Program-made: the position numbers and the translations under genes | Notes under the pieces: generated by a model | Databases searched by the model: none | What the model was told of the DNA's origin: nothing | What the model saw: only the letters and a program-made list of their open reading frames with translations | Part shown: positions 7,182 to 15,375 of the stretch, in pieces | Numbering within the stretch: the first letter of the stretch is position 1 | Layout of the letters: every line of letters begins with the position of its first letter | Source of the DNA: Flavobacteriales bacterium | GTDB taxonomy: Bacteria > Bacteroidota > Bacteroidia > Flavobacteriales_D > Sanyastnellaceae | Reading direction: 5' to 3' | DNA: 16,197 nt | Assembly: GCA_947457285.1 (NCBI GenBank) | Contig: CANGVZ010000010.1 | Span: forward strand, 1-16,197

Positions 7182-8396
7182 ATGACAAGACAGATTCCAT
7201 TTTCACCTCCTCGAGTCGACGATAAGACCATTGAAGCAGTTGTAAGCGTGCTAAAAAGCGGCTGGATTACTACTGGTCCAAAAACAAGAGAGTTGGAGTC
7301 AAAAATCAATGAATATTGCGGAAGCACGCATAGCCTTTGCCTCAATTCATGGACAAATGCCTGTGAGCTCGTGTTGCGTTGGTTTGGAGTTCAAGCCGGA
7401 GACGAGGTATTGGTGCCTGCTTATACCTACGCGGCTACAGCCAATATTGTCATTCATCTCGGCGCCAAACCTGTCTTGGTAGATTCGCAAGTTGATAACT
7501 GTCTTATCGATTACCAAGCCCTTCAAGCGGCTATTACGGATAGAACAAAAGTGATTATGGCAGTGGATATCGGTGGCCTACCAGTAGACTATGATCGAAT
7601 AATGGACATTGCCAAACACGAATCCCACCAGTTTATTGCGAAGACAAAGGAACAGGAGATGCTGGGGCGAGTGCTGGTTCTTTCGGACGCCGCTCACTCC
7701 TTTGGAGCTATGTATAAAGGAAAAAGAGTAGGTGCGCAGACGGATGTTGCAGGATTCTCTTTTCATGCAGTAAAAAATCTCACCACCGCCGAAGGGGGAG
7801 CGATTACGTTTAACCTTCCAAATCCATTTGACAATGGTGCCATTCGCGCTGCGATGAATATCTCAGCACTTCATGGACAGACTAAGGATGCGCTTTCTAA
7901 AACTCAGGCCGGTCAATGGCGATATGATATTATTGAAGCAGGCTATAAGTGCAATATGACAGATATCCATGCCGCAATTGGTTTGGTAGAATTCGAGCGT
8001 TATCAGGAAACACTGGACAAGCGAAAAGAAATTTGTGATAGATATACTGCGCAGTTACAAAAGTCAGGTCACTTCATTCTGCCGTCATTTGCGACAGATA
8101 ACGCACTCTCGTGCTATCATCTTTATCAGCTTCGTATCCGCAATGCCAGCGAGATGCAGCGGGATGAAATCATTCGATTAGTCGCAGAAAAAGGCATTTC
8201 TACGAATGTTCACTTTCAGCCGCTGCCTCTGTTTTCATTTTATAAAAACCTGGGTTATAAAATGGACGATTATCCAAATGCCTTCAATTTTTATAAATCA
8301 GAAATTTCACTTCCAGTGTATTACGATCTTTCATTGGATGATGTCGACTTCATATGCGCGCAAATCATTGATGCGGTTAATGTTGTGATGCAATGA
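7182..8396 (+). CDS. DegT/DnrJ/EryC1/StrS-family PLP-dependent sugar aminotransferase
   Basis: The 404-residue enzyme belongs to the fold-type I aminotransferases that add an amino group to a keto-sugar nucleotide. Visible landmarks are the N-terminal IPFSPPRVDDKTI and SGWITTGPKTRELE, the PLP-site AYTYAATANIV (80-90), the pyridine-contacting aspartate D169 in LSDAAHSFGA, and the Schiff-base lysine K198 in GFSFHAVKNLTTAEGGAI. HFQPLPLFSFYKNLGY near 345 is the usual C-terminal substrate region. All key residues are present. The downstream sugar-phosphate transferase starts inside its stop codon (ATGA overlap), so the two are translationally coupled and probably act in the same glycan pathway, as PglE and PglC do in bacillosamine-type synthesis. 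The exact keto-sugar, and whether amination is at C4 or C3, cannot be told. No dehydratase or acetyltransferase for the same pathway is in the window. Confidence 0.92.
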   Translation: MTRQIPFSPPRVDDKTIEAVVSVLKSGWITTGPKTRELESKINEYCGSTHSLCLNSWTNACELVLRWFGVQAGDEVLVPAYTYAATANIVIHLGAKPVLVDSQVDNCLIDYQALQAAITDRTKVIMAVDIGGLPVDYDRIMDIAKHESHQFIAKTKEQEMLGRVLVLSDAAHSFGAMYKGKRVGAQTDVAGFSFHAVKNLTTAEGGAITFNLPNPFDNGAIRAAMNISALHGQTKDALSKTQAGQWRYDIIEAGYKCNMTDIHAAIGLVEFERYQETLDKRKEICDRYTAQLQKSGHFILPSFATDNALSCYHLYQLRIRNASEMQRDEIIRLVAEKGISTNVHFQPLPLFSFYKNLGYKMDDYPNAFNFYKSEISLPVYYDLSLDDVDFICAQIIDAVNVVMQ

Positions 8397-8992
8397 AAAG
8401 ACTTTTTGACATCTTGTTCTCATTGATTGTATTGGCGTTTGCTGCGGTGCCGTTTGTTTTCATTGCCCTCGCAATTGTTTTTGATTCCAAAGGAGGTGTC
8501 TTTTTCCATCAAGAGCGGGTGGGTTTAAATGGAAAGCATTTCTTCTTGCACAAGTTCAGAACAATGCGACCTGCAACTGAAAAGCTCGGACAACTCACTG
8601 TGGGAACAAGAGATCCGCGAATTACAGGTATAGGTTATTTTCTTAGAAAATATAAATTGGATGAGCTTCCGCAGTTATTCAATATACTGAAAGGTGAGAT
8701 GTCAGTAGTTGGACCTCGCCCCGAGGTCCCTAAATACGTGGCGATGTATAATGAACAACAGCGAGTAGTCTTGACCGTTAAGCCCGGACTTACTGATTTC
8801 GCGTCGATTGATTTTGTGGATGAAAATGCCTTGTTGTCTGAATCAGAAAATCCAGAAAGAACTTATATTGAGGAGATTATGCCTCTGAAATTAAACTTAA
8901 ACTTGAAATATGTTCGTGAAATGTCTTTAATGACGGATTTACGTATCATAGGAGGAACCTTTTCGGCGATTTTTCTTAAGAAAAGAAAATAA
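8393..8992 (+). CDS. PglC-like monotopic phosphoglycosyl transferase (bacterial sugar transferase)
   Basis: The 199-residue membrane enzyme transfers a sugar phosphate from a nucleotide sugar to undecaprenyl phosphate, the first committed step of lipid-linked glycan assembly. It is the short form with a single N-terminal hydrophobic segment (residues ~4-30, interrupted by Pro20, as expected for a re-entrant helix). The catalytic domain shows FFHQERVGLNGKHFFLHKFRTM (37-58), the Asp-Glu dyad D90-E91 in YKLDELPQLFNILKG, MSVVGPRPE (103-111) and VKPGLTDFAS. Length matches PglC-type enzymes (~200 residues) rather than the longer WbaP/WcaJ type. It begins within the stop codon of the aminotransferase gene. 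The amino-sugar product of that neighbour is the likely substrate; this is inference from coupling. A 59-base gap without an obvious promoter separates it from the next gene. Confidence 0.93.
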   Translation: MKRLFDILFSLIVLAFAAVPFVFIALAIVFDSKGGVFFHQERVGLNGKHFFLHKFRTMRPATEKLGQLTVGTRDPRITGIGYFLRKYKLDELPQLFNILKGEMSVVGPRPEVPKYVAMYNEQQRVVLTVKPGLTDFASIDFVDENALLSESENPERTYIEEIMPLKLNLNLKYVREMSLMTDLRIIGGTFSAIFLKKRK

Positions 8993-9051
8993 ACTAGACA
9001 ACTTAATGGAGTAGTGCACGTCTTAAGAGTGAAGCGTAACCTTAATTAACC

Positions 9052-11619
9052 ATGACTAGAGTCCTATTGTGTCTCTTCTCTATATTGTATTATTTCCCTG
9101 CCCACACTCAGTTTACGGAAGTCTCTTCGAGTTATGAGATTTTCATTATTCAGGAAGGAACGATGTGGGGCAATGGCGCTTCTTTTTACGATTTTAATCA
9201 TGATGGCTGGGATGATTTGACGACTGCAGATGGCAGCGATGCAATTCGATTTTTTATTAATAATTCTGGTTCGCTTCAGCCAGCGAGCTTCTTTATCAAT
9301 TTCACTTTCAGTGGACAGATCATCGGATTGGTTTGGTTTGATTACGATAATGACGGAGATGAGGATTTATTAGTCAGTCAATGGGGTGGCCGGCTTTTAC
9401 TTTTTGAAAATGACGGATTTTTTAATTTCACCGAAAGAGGAGCAGAAGCAGGATTTCCACTTGTAGCTTATAATCATTTTGGAATCGCCTGTGCGGATGT
9501 TGACAAAGATGGATTTCTAGATTTTGCAGTCGCCAAGTATTACAATCCGGCAAACCAATCAAGTCTTTTATTCGGTACGCGTTTTTTCCACAATAATGGA
9601 GATGGTACGTTTACGGATACCACCGATACCGTAGGCTTACTAAATGGTCCTTTGCCTACATTTCAGCCTGTATTTTTTGATGCGAATGAAGATGGTTGGC
9701 TAGACATGTACCTTGTGGTAGATCGCTATCAATTTCCAAACAGGCTCTATCTCAACAATGGTGACGGCACTTTCTCTTTAAACCAACAATTTGGATTAAA
9801 TATATCGATCGATGCGATGTCGTGCACAATGGGTGATTATGACAACGACCAAGACGTAGATATTTTCGTGGCCAACACTCCTCCCGGTAATTATCTCATG
9901 AAAAATAATGAAGGAGTGTTTAGCAATGTAGCAACAGAAGCCGGAGTTGCAGTAAATCAAGTTTGCTGGGGATCGAATTGGTTGGACTATGACAATGACA
10001 GTTACCTTGATTTATTTGTTGGAAACACCAATCTCGCATTTACAAGTGTCGCCAATCGCTGGTTTGTAAATAACCACGACGGGACCTTTACTGATACACC
10101 TTCACTTTTTGGTCCAATCAATGATCTTGACCCAACCTTTTGTTCCGTCATGGGCGACGTCAACAATGATGGATATTACGATTACTACAACAACAATAAT
10201 GACCCCCGGCCTTGTCGTTTCTGGCTCAATGATGGGGGAGAAAACAATTACCTTTCTCTTTCATTTGAGGGTACTATATCCAATAAAAATGCCTTTGGAA
10301 CAAAGGTAAATTTATATGCCAATGGCAATGCTTATGTCAAGCACACCCATTGCGGAGAAAGTTTTCTCGCACAAAACTCTTCAAAGGAAATTTTTGGATT
10401 GAATAATTTTTCTATCGTCGACTCTATTGTGATTACTTGGCCCAGAGGCTTGGTAGAACGCTATTACAACCTTGATGTCAATCAGCATTTACATCTAATC
10501 GAGGGTGCTTCATTTCAAAATAGTCTTCAGTTGTTCGTAGATGATACTTCATTGTGTCCTGGACAAACATTGACATTAGATGCTGGTTCGGGTAATGCGT
10601 GGCTATGGAATAACGGCGCTAACACGAGGTATTTGGAGGTGACGGAGCCCGGCATGTACTCCTGTGAAATTTCGCACGACTTCAATATTGTTCAAACTAC
10701 GAGTGAGGTTTTTGTAACCCTTCAAGAGCCGCCGATTCCAAATGAAATCGTTCAAAATATTTCCTGTTTTAATTTAAATAATGGAAGTATTGAGCTGCAA
10801 ATTGATTATCCAGAACAAGTGGTAGTCGAATGGGAAAACTTAGAATACGGGCCGGTTAGAGACAGTCTTGTTGCAGGGGAATACGCTTATTCCGTGCTAA
10901 GTCAGAACGGTTGCTATTTTGAAAATTCAATTATTCTTACACAGCCTGATAGCCTTTATCTAAATTTCACAACTCAGAATGTAAGCTGTAACGGTTATGC
11001 AGACGGAGGATTTCAGATTGCAGAAATTGGAGGTGGGAGCCCTGATTATTTCATCACACTTGACCAAAGCTCAGCGCTCGCTGCGGGCGATTATTCTTTT
11101 GATTTGATTGATTTACAAGGATGCACGAAATCTTATCAATTCACAATTTACGAGCCGTCTCCCTTATCCTTGGAGCTTACAGCAGTGACGAACGATTTTA
11201 GCTCAAATATAGGAGCATCAGTGATTTCATTTGGCGGCACTGCTCCATATTCTTTCACCCTTAATGGCAATGCTATCGAGGATTCCACCTTTTATAACCT
11301 ACCAGATGGTGATTATGTGATAGAAGTGATTGATGCCAATGGCTGTAGCGCTCAAAGTGAGTTTTCATTGACTTCTATTATTGAAGTTAATGTTCAAGAA
11401 AATGAAAACCAACAGCCTCTGTTCACCTTATCACCAGACGGAAAAACGCTCTTTATCCAATCTGTGGAAATTCACAGGCCAATACAAGTGCTCAATTCAG
11501 TTGGTCAACTCATTTATTCCTCAACAACAAAAGAGCCCATTCAAATGAATGAATGGGCCCCAGGAATTTATGTTATATCAATAAATAATGTGTCTGAGAA
11601 ATTGATTATCAGACGTTAG
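9052..11619 (+). CDS. secreted FG-GAP/VCBS propeller protein with ASPIC/UnbV domain, SprB-like repeats and T9SS-type C-terminus
   Basis: This is an 855-residue secreted protein with a signal peptide of about 19 residues (ending FPAHTQ). Seven Asp-rich calcium-loop motifs recur: DFNHDGWDD (47), DYDNDGDED (97), DVDKDGFLD (149), DANEDGWLD (210), DYDNDQDVD (262), DYDNDSYLD (312) and DVNNDGYYD (369), consistent with a seven-bladed FG-GAP/VCBS propeller. Loops five and six lack the usual glycine. Residues ~398-485 form the ASPIC/UnbV domain (AFGTKVNLYA, then VDSIVITWPRGLVERY). Residues ~565-775 hold repeats resembling the SprB type (NISCFNLNNGSI, NVSCNGYADGGF). The end (~787-855) resembles a type A sorting domain (IQVLNSVGQLIY, WAPGIYVISI, LIIRR), but the usual YPNP motif is replaced by LSPDG. 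Substrate or ligand is unknown. Its TAG interlocks with the stop of the minus-strand neighbour. Confidence 0.9.
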   Translation: MTRVLLCLFSILYYFPAHTQFTEVSSSYEIFIIQEGTMWGNGASFYDFNHDGWDDLTTADGSDAIRFFINNSGSLQPASFFINFTFSGQIIGLVWFDYDNDGDEDLLVSQWGGRLLLFENDGFFNFTERGAEAGFPLVAYNHFGIACADVDKDGFLDFAVAKYYNPANQSSLLFGTRFFHNNGDGTFTDTTDTVGLLNGPLPTFQPVFFDANEDGWLDMYLVVDRYQFPNRLYLNNGDGTFSLNQQFGLNISIDAMSCTMGDYDNDQDVDIFVANTPPGNYLMKNNEGVFSNVATEAGVAVNQVCWGSNWLDYDNDSYLDLFVGNTNLAFTSVANRWFVNNHDGTFTDTPSLFGPINDLDPTFCSVMGDVNNDGYYDYYNNNNDPRPCRFWLNDGGENNYLSLSFEGTISNKNAFGTKVNLYANGNAYVKHTHCGESFLAQNSSKEIFGLNNFSIVDSIVITWPRGLVERYYNLDVNQHLHLIEGASFQNSLQLFVDDTSLCPGQTLTLDAGSGNAWLWNNGANTRYLEVTEPGMYSCEISHDFNIVQTTSEVFVTLQEPPIPNEIVQNISCFNLNNGSIELQIDYPEQVVVEWENLEYGPVRDSLVAGEYAYSVLSQNGCYFENSIILTQPDSLYLNFTTQNVSCNGYADGGFQIAEIGGGSPDYFITLDQSSALAAGDYSFDLIDLQGCTKSYQFTIYEPSPLSLELTAVTNDFSSNIGASVISFGGTAPYSFTLNGNAIEDSTFYNLPDGDYVIEVIDANGCSAQSEFSLTSIIEVNVQENENQQPLFTLSPDGKTLFIQSVEIHRPIQVLNSVGQLIYSSTTKEPIQMNEWAPGIYVISINNVSEKLIIRR
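11523..11558 (-). terminator. intrinsic terminator of the lamin-tail gene, inside the convergent VCBS gene
   Basis: On the minus strand GCCCATTCA (11558-11550) pairs perfectly with TGAATGGGC (11543-11535) around a 6-base loop, and is followed by a U-rich run TCTTTTGTTGTT (to 11523). It begins 57 bases past the TAA of the minus-strand lamin-tail gene and is wholly within codons of the plus-strand VCBS gene. Stem and U-run make a good intrinsic terminator on the minus strand; on the plus strand there is no U-run. Confidence 0.6.
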
Positions 11620-13244
11620 TATTTTATAATTCTAAAGGTTTCTCCAATAGGAGTTTTAATGAGATAAATGCCATTGCTCAATGGACTGAGATCTATTTGA
11701 CTTGCATTTTTACCTGAAAAAACAAATGCTCCCGTAGAGCTCATCAAGGTATAATCCGTTGGCTTTGAAAAATAAATGACTCCATTGGATGGGTTGGGAA
11801 ACACGCTTATCAATTGATTCGATTCACTTTCTTTTACTTCCACCAATGCACCATTATTGCTGGCGTCAGGAGTGGTTTGCAAAAAATAAACCCATTCAGG
11901 CGAACCGTCAGTAAGTCGACCTAGTGAAGTGTCAGGATCCATTCCTTGCCATGAGATTTGATCTACCAACGTGATTCCATCTGGTGTAGTTACACGCAAA
12001 GCTTCCAGATTATTACTCAATCTAAAACTAGTGTGAGTTATCCCTTGAGTTTGATCTTCATCAGCCCAAAAGAGAATCCAGTCATTGGCGCCGACTGTTG
12101 TGCCAGCGGCATCAAAAAATGGCACCTGCCACTTACGTGGATTCTCTGGGTTGTCAGAGATATAATAACCTGCAAGATTCACAGGGAAATTATTTGGATT
12201 ATATATTTCAAACCAGTCTTCTGTTTGACCAGCTTCGTCCGTGGCGTCGGCTACATTCACACTCAACACTTCATTGATATACAATGTAGGAGAGGGAATG
12301 ATGATGAGAGAGTTGGTTGCACCAGGCGTAGGGCTATTGAATACGATTGATGTTGGTGCACCATCTGTTTGTCTGCCATAACTTTGATTCGCATTGGTCG
12401 CCACGTAATTGTAAGTATCGATAGTGCTGCCATCGTTGCCCTTTAGCGTTAGGGTTGTATTCACATTTTCAAGTATGAATGAAGCGTGATTGCCAGCCTC
12501 CATCACCTCACCATCGGCCCAAAAAAGTTTAAACTCCCCCGGTAATATCACCGTGTAAAAAGGAACATCAGATGGAAAAGTCCACTCTGATCCGTTGGAA
12601 AGTGTAACACTATATCCCGCAAGGTTTACATTGAAAGAATTTGGATTAAAAATCTCAAACCAAGGCTCATATTCGCCATTCAAATCACTCCAGTAACTGG
12701 TGTTATTCACCATGACCTCATTAATAAACAGGAGTTCTGGATCTGGAATAATTTCACCATTATCATTTTCAAAAGTGACATTGTTGAAGTACTGCCATGA
12801 ATCGCAACCATCACAGGTGCGGCCGTAGCTTATATCAGGAGCCATTTGTGGAAAGGTGATACTGTCGATTACAGTAACACCATCTGGCGCGACGAGCATC
12901 ACTGTTTCACCATCAATATTCAAACTAAAATCAGCATGATCTTCACCTTGTTCTGGATCGCGATCACACCAAAAAACAATGTGGCTGTTTGGCAAAACTG
13001 TAGTTGCACCTGGATTGGTGTTGGGAATAAGCCATTTATTTGGAATCAGTGGATCGTCACTCAAATAGTAACCTGCCAGGTTGGTTATTCCACCAGTGTT
13101 ATAAATCTCAATCCAATCATCACGTTCAAAAAACTGATCTTGTTGACCATCTACGTTTTCCGAAACGATTTCATTGATGTAAAGATTTTGGCTATTACCA
13201 AATAGCGAGATAAATAAAAATATGAGTATAAAAATTGGTTTCAT
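11616..13244 (-). CDS. secreted protein with three lamin-tail (LTD) domains and T9SS type A sorting domain
   Basis: This 542-residue protein has a signal peptide of about 19 residues (hydrophobic IFILIFLFISLF, cleavage after GNSQ). Three lamin-tail domains follow, at about 20-153, 170-312 and 320-463. Each opens with a (L/F)(Y/F)INE(I/V) strand and has a W(F/I)EI(Y/F)N motif, an NLAGY motif, an FW(A/C)D motif and a closing SxGR(x)TDG-like turn (YGRTCDG, YGRQTDG, LGRLTDG). The C-terminal ~65 residues are a canonical type A sorting domain: SVFPNPSNGVIYF, then LSSLx-like PLSNGIYLIKT and FRIIKY. LTD domains occur in bacterial secreted proteins, often with nucleases or CotH, but no catalytic domain is present, so a structural or binding role is more likely. 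A hairpin terminator lies just 22 bases upstream of the start codon, so how the gene is transcribed is unclear. Confidence 0.9.
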   Translation of the reverse strand: MKPIFILIFLFISLFGNSQNLYINEIVSENVDGQQDQFFERDDWIEIYNTGGITNLAGYYLSDDPLIPNKWLIPNTNPGATTVLPNSHIVFWCDRDPEQGEDHADFSLNIDGETVMLVAPDGVTVIDSITFPQMAPDISYGRTCDGCDSWQYFNNVTFENDNGEIIPDPELLFINEVMVNNTSYWSDLNGEYEPWFEIFNPNSFNVNLAGYSVTLSNGSEWTFPSDVPFYTVILPGEFKLFWADGEVMEAGNHASFILENVNTTLTLKGNDGSTIDTYNYVATNANQSYGRQTDGAPTSIVFNSPTPGATNSLIIIPSPTLYINEVLSVNVADATDEAGQTEDWFEIYNPNNFPVNLAGYYISDNPENPRKWQVPFFDAAGTTVGANDWILFWADEDQTQGITHTSFRLSNNLEALRVTTPDGITLVDQISWQGMDPDTSLGRLTDGSPEWVYFLQTTPDASNNGALVEVKESESNQLISVFPNPSNGVIYFSKPTDYTLMSSTGAFVFSGKNASQIDLSPLSNGIYLIKTPIGETFRIIKY

Positions 13245-13266
13245 GGCAGCTAATTTACCTTTAAAT

Positions 13267-13300
13267 ACAAATAAACCCTCCGTAGGGAGGGTTTATTTGT
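13267..13300 (-). terminator. strong hairpin terminator after the five-repeat secreted protein gene
   Basis: ACAAATAAACCCTCC (13267-13281) and GGAGGGTTTATTTGT (13286-13300) are perfect 15-bp arms around the loop GTAG. On the minus strand it starts 17 bases past the stop at 13318, with a GC core and a U-rich 3' half (TTTATTTGTATTT). The near-symmetric sequence could also work from the other side, but no plus-strand gene ends here. Confidence 0.85.
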
Positions 13301-13317
13301 TAAAATAATATTAAGTC

Positions 13318-15327
13318 TTATTTGATAGTCAAACGCAATGAATGATTGGAAATCGTTTCTTTAACAACATATACACCTCTCTCCAGTTGGGTTACATTTA
13401 ATGTGATAGAGCCAGAATTCACACGTGTTCTGTAAACTACTTTACCCGTTACATCATAAATGATGACGTCTGAATTGGGAGTCATCCCAATAAGATTAAT
13501 CACATCATCTGCAGGGTTTGGATACAAGCTAAACTGAGCGCTTTGAGTTTCTGCAACATTATCTACGATACAAGCCTCACAAGAAGAAAAACACACAACA
13601 GGCAACAAGACATCGCTATTGTTGGTGACGAGATTTCTATTATAGCCACCGAATCCGTCATTGACGCCGCATTCAAAAGGTACAACTTCAGTTCCTGGCC
13701 AATCGTTGCCATTGATATACTTGTAAGTTATAGATGTGTTTTCTGGAATTTCTAAAGTAACTGAATAAACGCCATTGCCTTCCAAAACCATTGGAGTTCC
13801 TGATGGGTTAAAATTATTGAAGCTTCCAGCCACGTGCACTCCCAAAGGAGATACTTCTTCATTTGTTAAATCTACTCTAAATGTAACGGAAACAGTGGGA
13901 AGAAAGACACATGCGCCGCAAGAATTAAAACAAACCAAATCAGCTGTCACGGCTTGATCCGCCACCGAAATAGCGCGATTGTATCCGCCAAATCCATCGC
14001 TTTCGCCACACTCCATAGGCACAGACTCCCATACTGTTCCATTGATGAACTTGTAAGATAATGAAGAGTTTGCATCAACAAAAACCACAGCAGAGTAAGT
14101 ACCATCACCATTCGAGGCCAATTGTGTGGCAGTTGGATTCCAGTCATTAAATGTACCAGCCACAAAAACTCCCTCTGCGGCAACACTTTCATTGGACATA
14201 TCGACTTGGAAAATCACCATCACTGGAATAGATGGTGTGCAATTGGCGCAACCACCAAAGCAAACGGGACCGAAAATTTCATTAGAATCACCGACTTCTA
14301 AAGTACGATTGAATTCTCCAAACTCATTTTCAATACCACACTCTGCAGGAACAATTTCTGAATTTGCCCATTCAGATCCATTTATAAATCTGAATTCAAT
14401 AGTAGAATTAGCTGCTACTTCGTAAGACAATTCATAAATACCACCTCCGACTTCATTCATCACTGTACCATTCGGATTCCACCCCTGGAAGTTACCAGCG
14501 ATGTGGATGCCTTGTGGACTCACAGTTTCGTTCGACATATTTACTTGAAACAATACAGTTACTGTAGAAGGCTCTACAATTGGACCGCAATCTTCGCAGC
14601 CGCTAAAGCAGACTAGATCCAAAACAAGGTCGGTTTCTCCTACAGTGAATGATCGTTGAAATCCGCCGAATCCGTCGCTAACGCCGCAAGCAGAAGGAAC
14701 AGATTCCTGTAAGGGCCAGTCATTACCATTGATGTATTTCCATTGAAGTTCTGAGTTGGCTGCAACCGCTGCGGTGTATTCAAAAATTCCATTTCCAGCG
14801 TCGGTCATTGGAGTTGATGATGGGGTCCAGTCTTGAAAATTACCCGCAATGTGAACGCCATTGGCATCAACTGTTTGCTCGCTCATGTTGACACGAAAAG
14901 TGACATTTACCGTAATTGGCTCGACCGCCGGTGGGCACACAGTGCATGTTCCAAAGCAGTAAGGACCATATATCACATCCGAACCACCTGTTTCTAGGAT
15001 CCGATTATTTCCTCCAAAACCGTCAGGCAGTCCACATGATGAAGGCACTGATTCTTGGAACGGCCAATCGTTTCCATTGATGAATTTAAAACTTAAATTG
15101 GCAAACTCATCCGCTGTGAATGTGTGTGAGTAAATACCATCTCCTTCATCTACCATTTGGGTTGAAGAAGGATTCCAATCTTGAAAATTACCTGCCACGT
15201 GAACTCCATTCGGAGATACTGTTTGGCCGGTCATATTCACTTTTAAAACAATTTGATTGGTTTGGGCATGAACATTGAAACCAATACATGCCATAAAAAT
15301 TCCCGTAAGTAAAAGTTTAAATCTCAT
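13318..15327 (-). CDS. secreted protein of five CBM48-like E-set repeats with T9SS type A sorting domain
   Basis: The 669-residue product starts at the ATG at 15327; the frame stays open upstream to a TTG at 15375, but that TTG is the -33 promoter box. Residues 1-22 are a signal peptide (ending NVHAQ). Five tandem repeats of 109-116 residues follow at ~24-137, 138-253, 254-368, 369-477 and 478-593. Each has VxFxVxM, GVHVAGNFxxWNP, a (Y/F)KFINGNDW-type strand, then ESVPxxCGxxDGFGGxNR and a closing CFxxCxxC. The GxFxxWNP and KF(I)NG elements are those of glycogen-binding E-set (CBM48/AMPK-beta-like) domains, so carbohydrate binding is plausible but unproven. Repeat four lacks about six residues after the INGxxW motif. 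Residues ~598-669 are a type A sorting domain (SLYPNPADDVINL, YDVTGKVVY, LERGVYVVK). Each repeat carries four cysteines, probably disulfide-bonded. Confidence 0.9.
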   Translation of the reverse strand: MRFKLLLTGIFMACIGFNVHAQTNQIVLKVNMTGQTVSPNGVHVAGNFQDWNPSSTQMVDEGDGIYSHTFTADEFANLSFKFINGNDWPFQESVPSSCGLPDGFGGNNRILETGGSDVIYGPYCFGTCTVCPPAVEPITVNVTFRVNMSEQTVDANGVHIAGNFQDWTPSSTPMTDAGNGIFEYTAAVAANSELQWKYINGNDWPLQESVPSACGVSDGFGGFQRSFTVGETDLVLDLVCFSGCEDCGPIVEPSTVTVLFQVNMSNETVSPQGIHIAGNFQGWNPNGTVMNEVGGGIYELSYEVAANSTIEFRFINGSEWANSEIVPAECGIENEFGEFNRTLEVGDSNEIFGPVCFGGCANCTPSIPVMVIFQVDMSNESVAAEGVFVAGTFNDWNPTATQLASNGDGTYSAVVFVDANSSLSYKFINGTVWESVPMECGESDGFGGYNRAISVADQAVTADLVCFNSCGACVFLPTVSVTFRVDLTNEEVSPLGVHVAGSFNNFNPSGTPMVLEGNGVYSVTLEIPENTSITYKYINGNDWPGTEVVPFECGVNDGFGGYNRNLVTNNSDVLLPVVCFSSCEACIVDNVAETQSAQFSLYPNPADDVINLIGMTPNSDVIIYDVTGKVVYRTRVNSGSITLNVTQLERGVYVVKETISNHSLRLTIK
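13549..15258 (-). repeat. five tandem ~345-bp coding repeats
   Basis: On the coding strand the units are about 15258-14917, 14916-14569, 14568-14224, 14223-13897 and 13896-13549. Homology is clear in protein but diverged in DNA, so the duplications are not recent. Boundaries are approximate, placed at the start of the VxFxVxM strand. Confidence 0.85.
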
Positions 15328-15347
15328 ATTTGCTTGGTTATTGAAGT

Positions 15348-15375
15348 CAAATATAAGTAAGTGTACTTTGTACAA
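15348..15375 (-). promoter_or_regulatory. Bacteroidota promoter of the five-repeat protein gene (-33 TTG, 17-base spacer, -7 TATATTTG)
   Basis: On the minus strand TATATTTG (15355-15348) matches TAnnTTTG exactly and TTG (15375-15373) lies 17 bases upstream, within the known 17-23 spacing. The ATG at 15327 is 20 bases past the -7 box. This is the best promoter in the window. Confidence 0.75.

Noticed and set aside
8971..8984. 14-bp palindrome TTTTCTTAAGAAAA near the end of the sugar transferase gene
   Set aside because: It has no loop, is made of low-complexity T and A runs encoding a lysine-rich tail, and makes a poor RNA stem.
11958..13205. Plus-strand open frames antisense to the lamin-tail gene
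   Set aside because: Their compositions are unlike real proteins here and they lie entirely opposite a well-supported gene.
13549..15258. CxxxCxxC motifs as radical-SAM iron-sulfur sites
   Set aside because: The spacing matches, but the motifs are repeated five times in a signal-peptide, T9SS-exported protein of beta-sandwich domains with no TIM-barrel core.
13549..15258. Regularly spaced repeats as a CRISPR-like or DNA-level array
   Set aside because: The period is about 345 bp, it follows the reading frame, and similarity is at protein level only.
15328..15375. TTG start extending the five-repeat protein by 16 residues
   Set aside because: The TTG is the -33 promoter element, and the extension would sit in front of a complete signal peptide.
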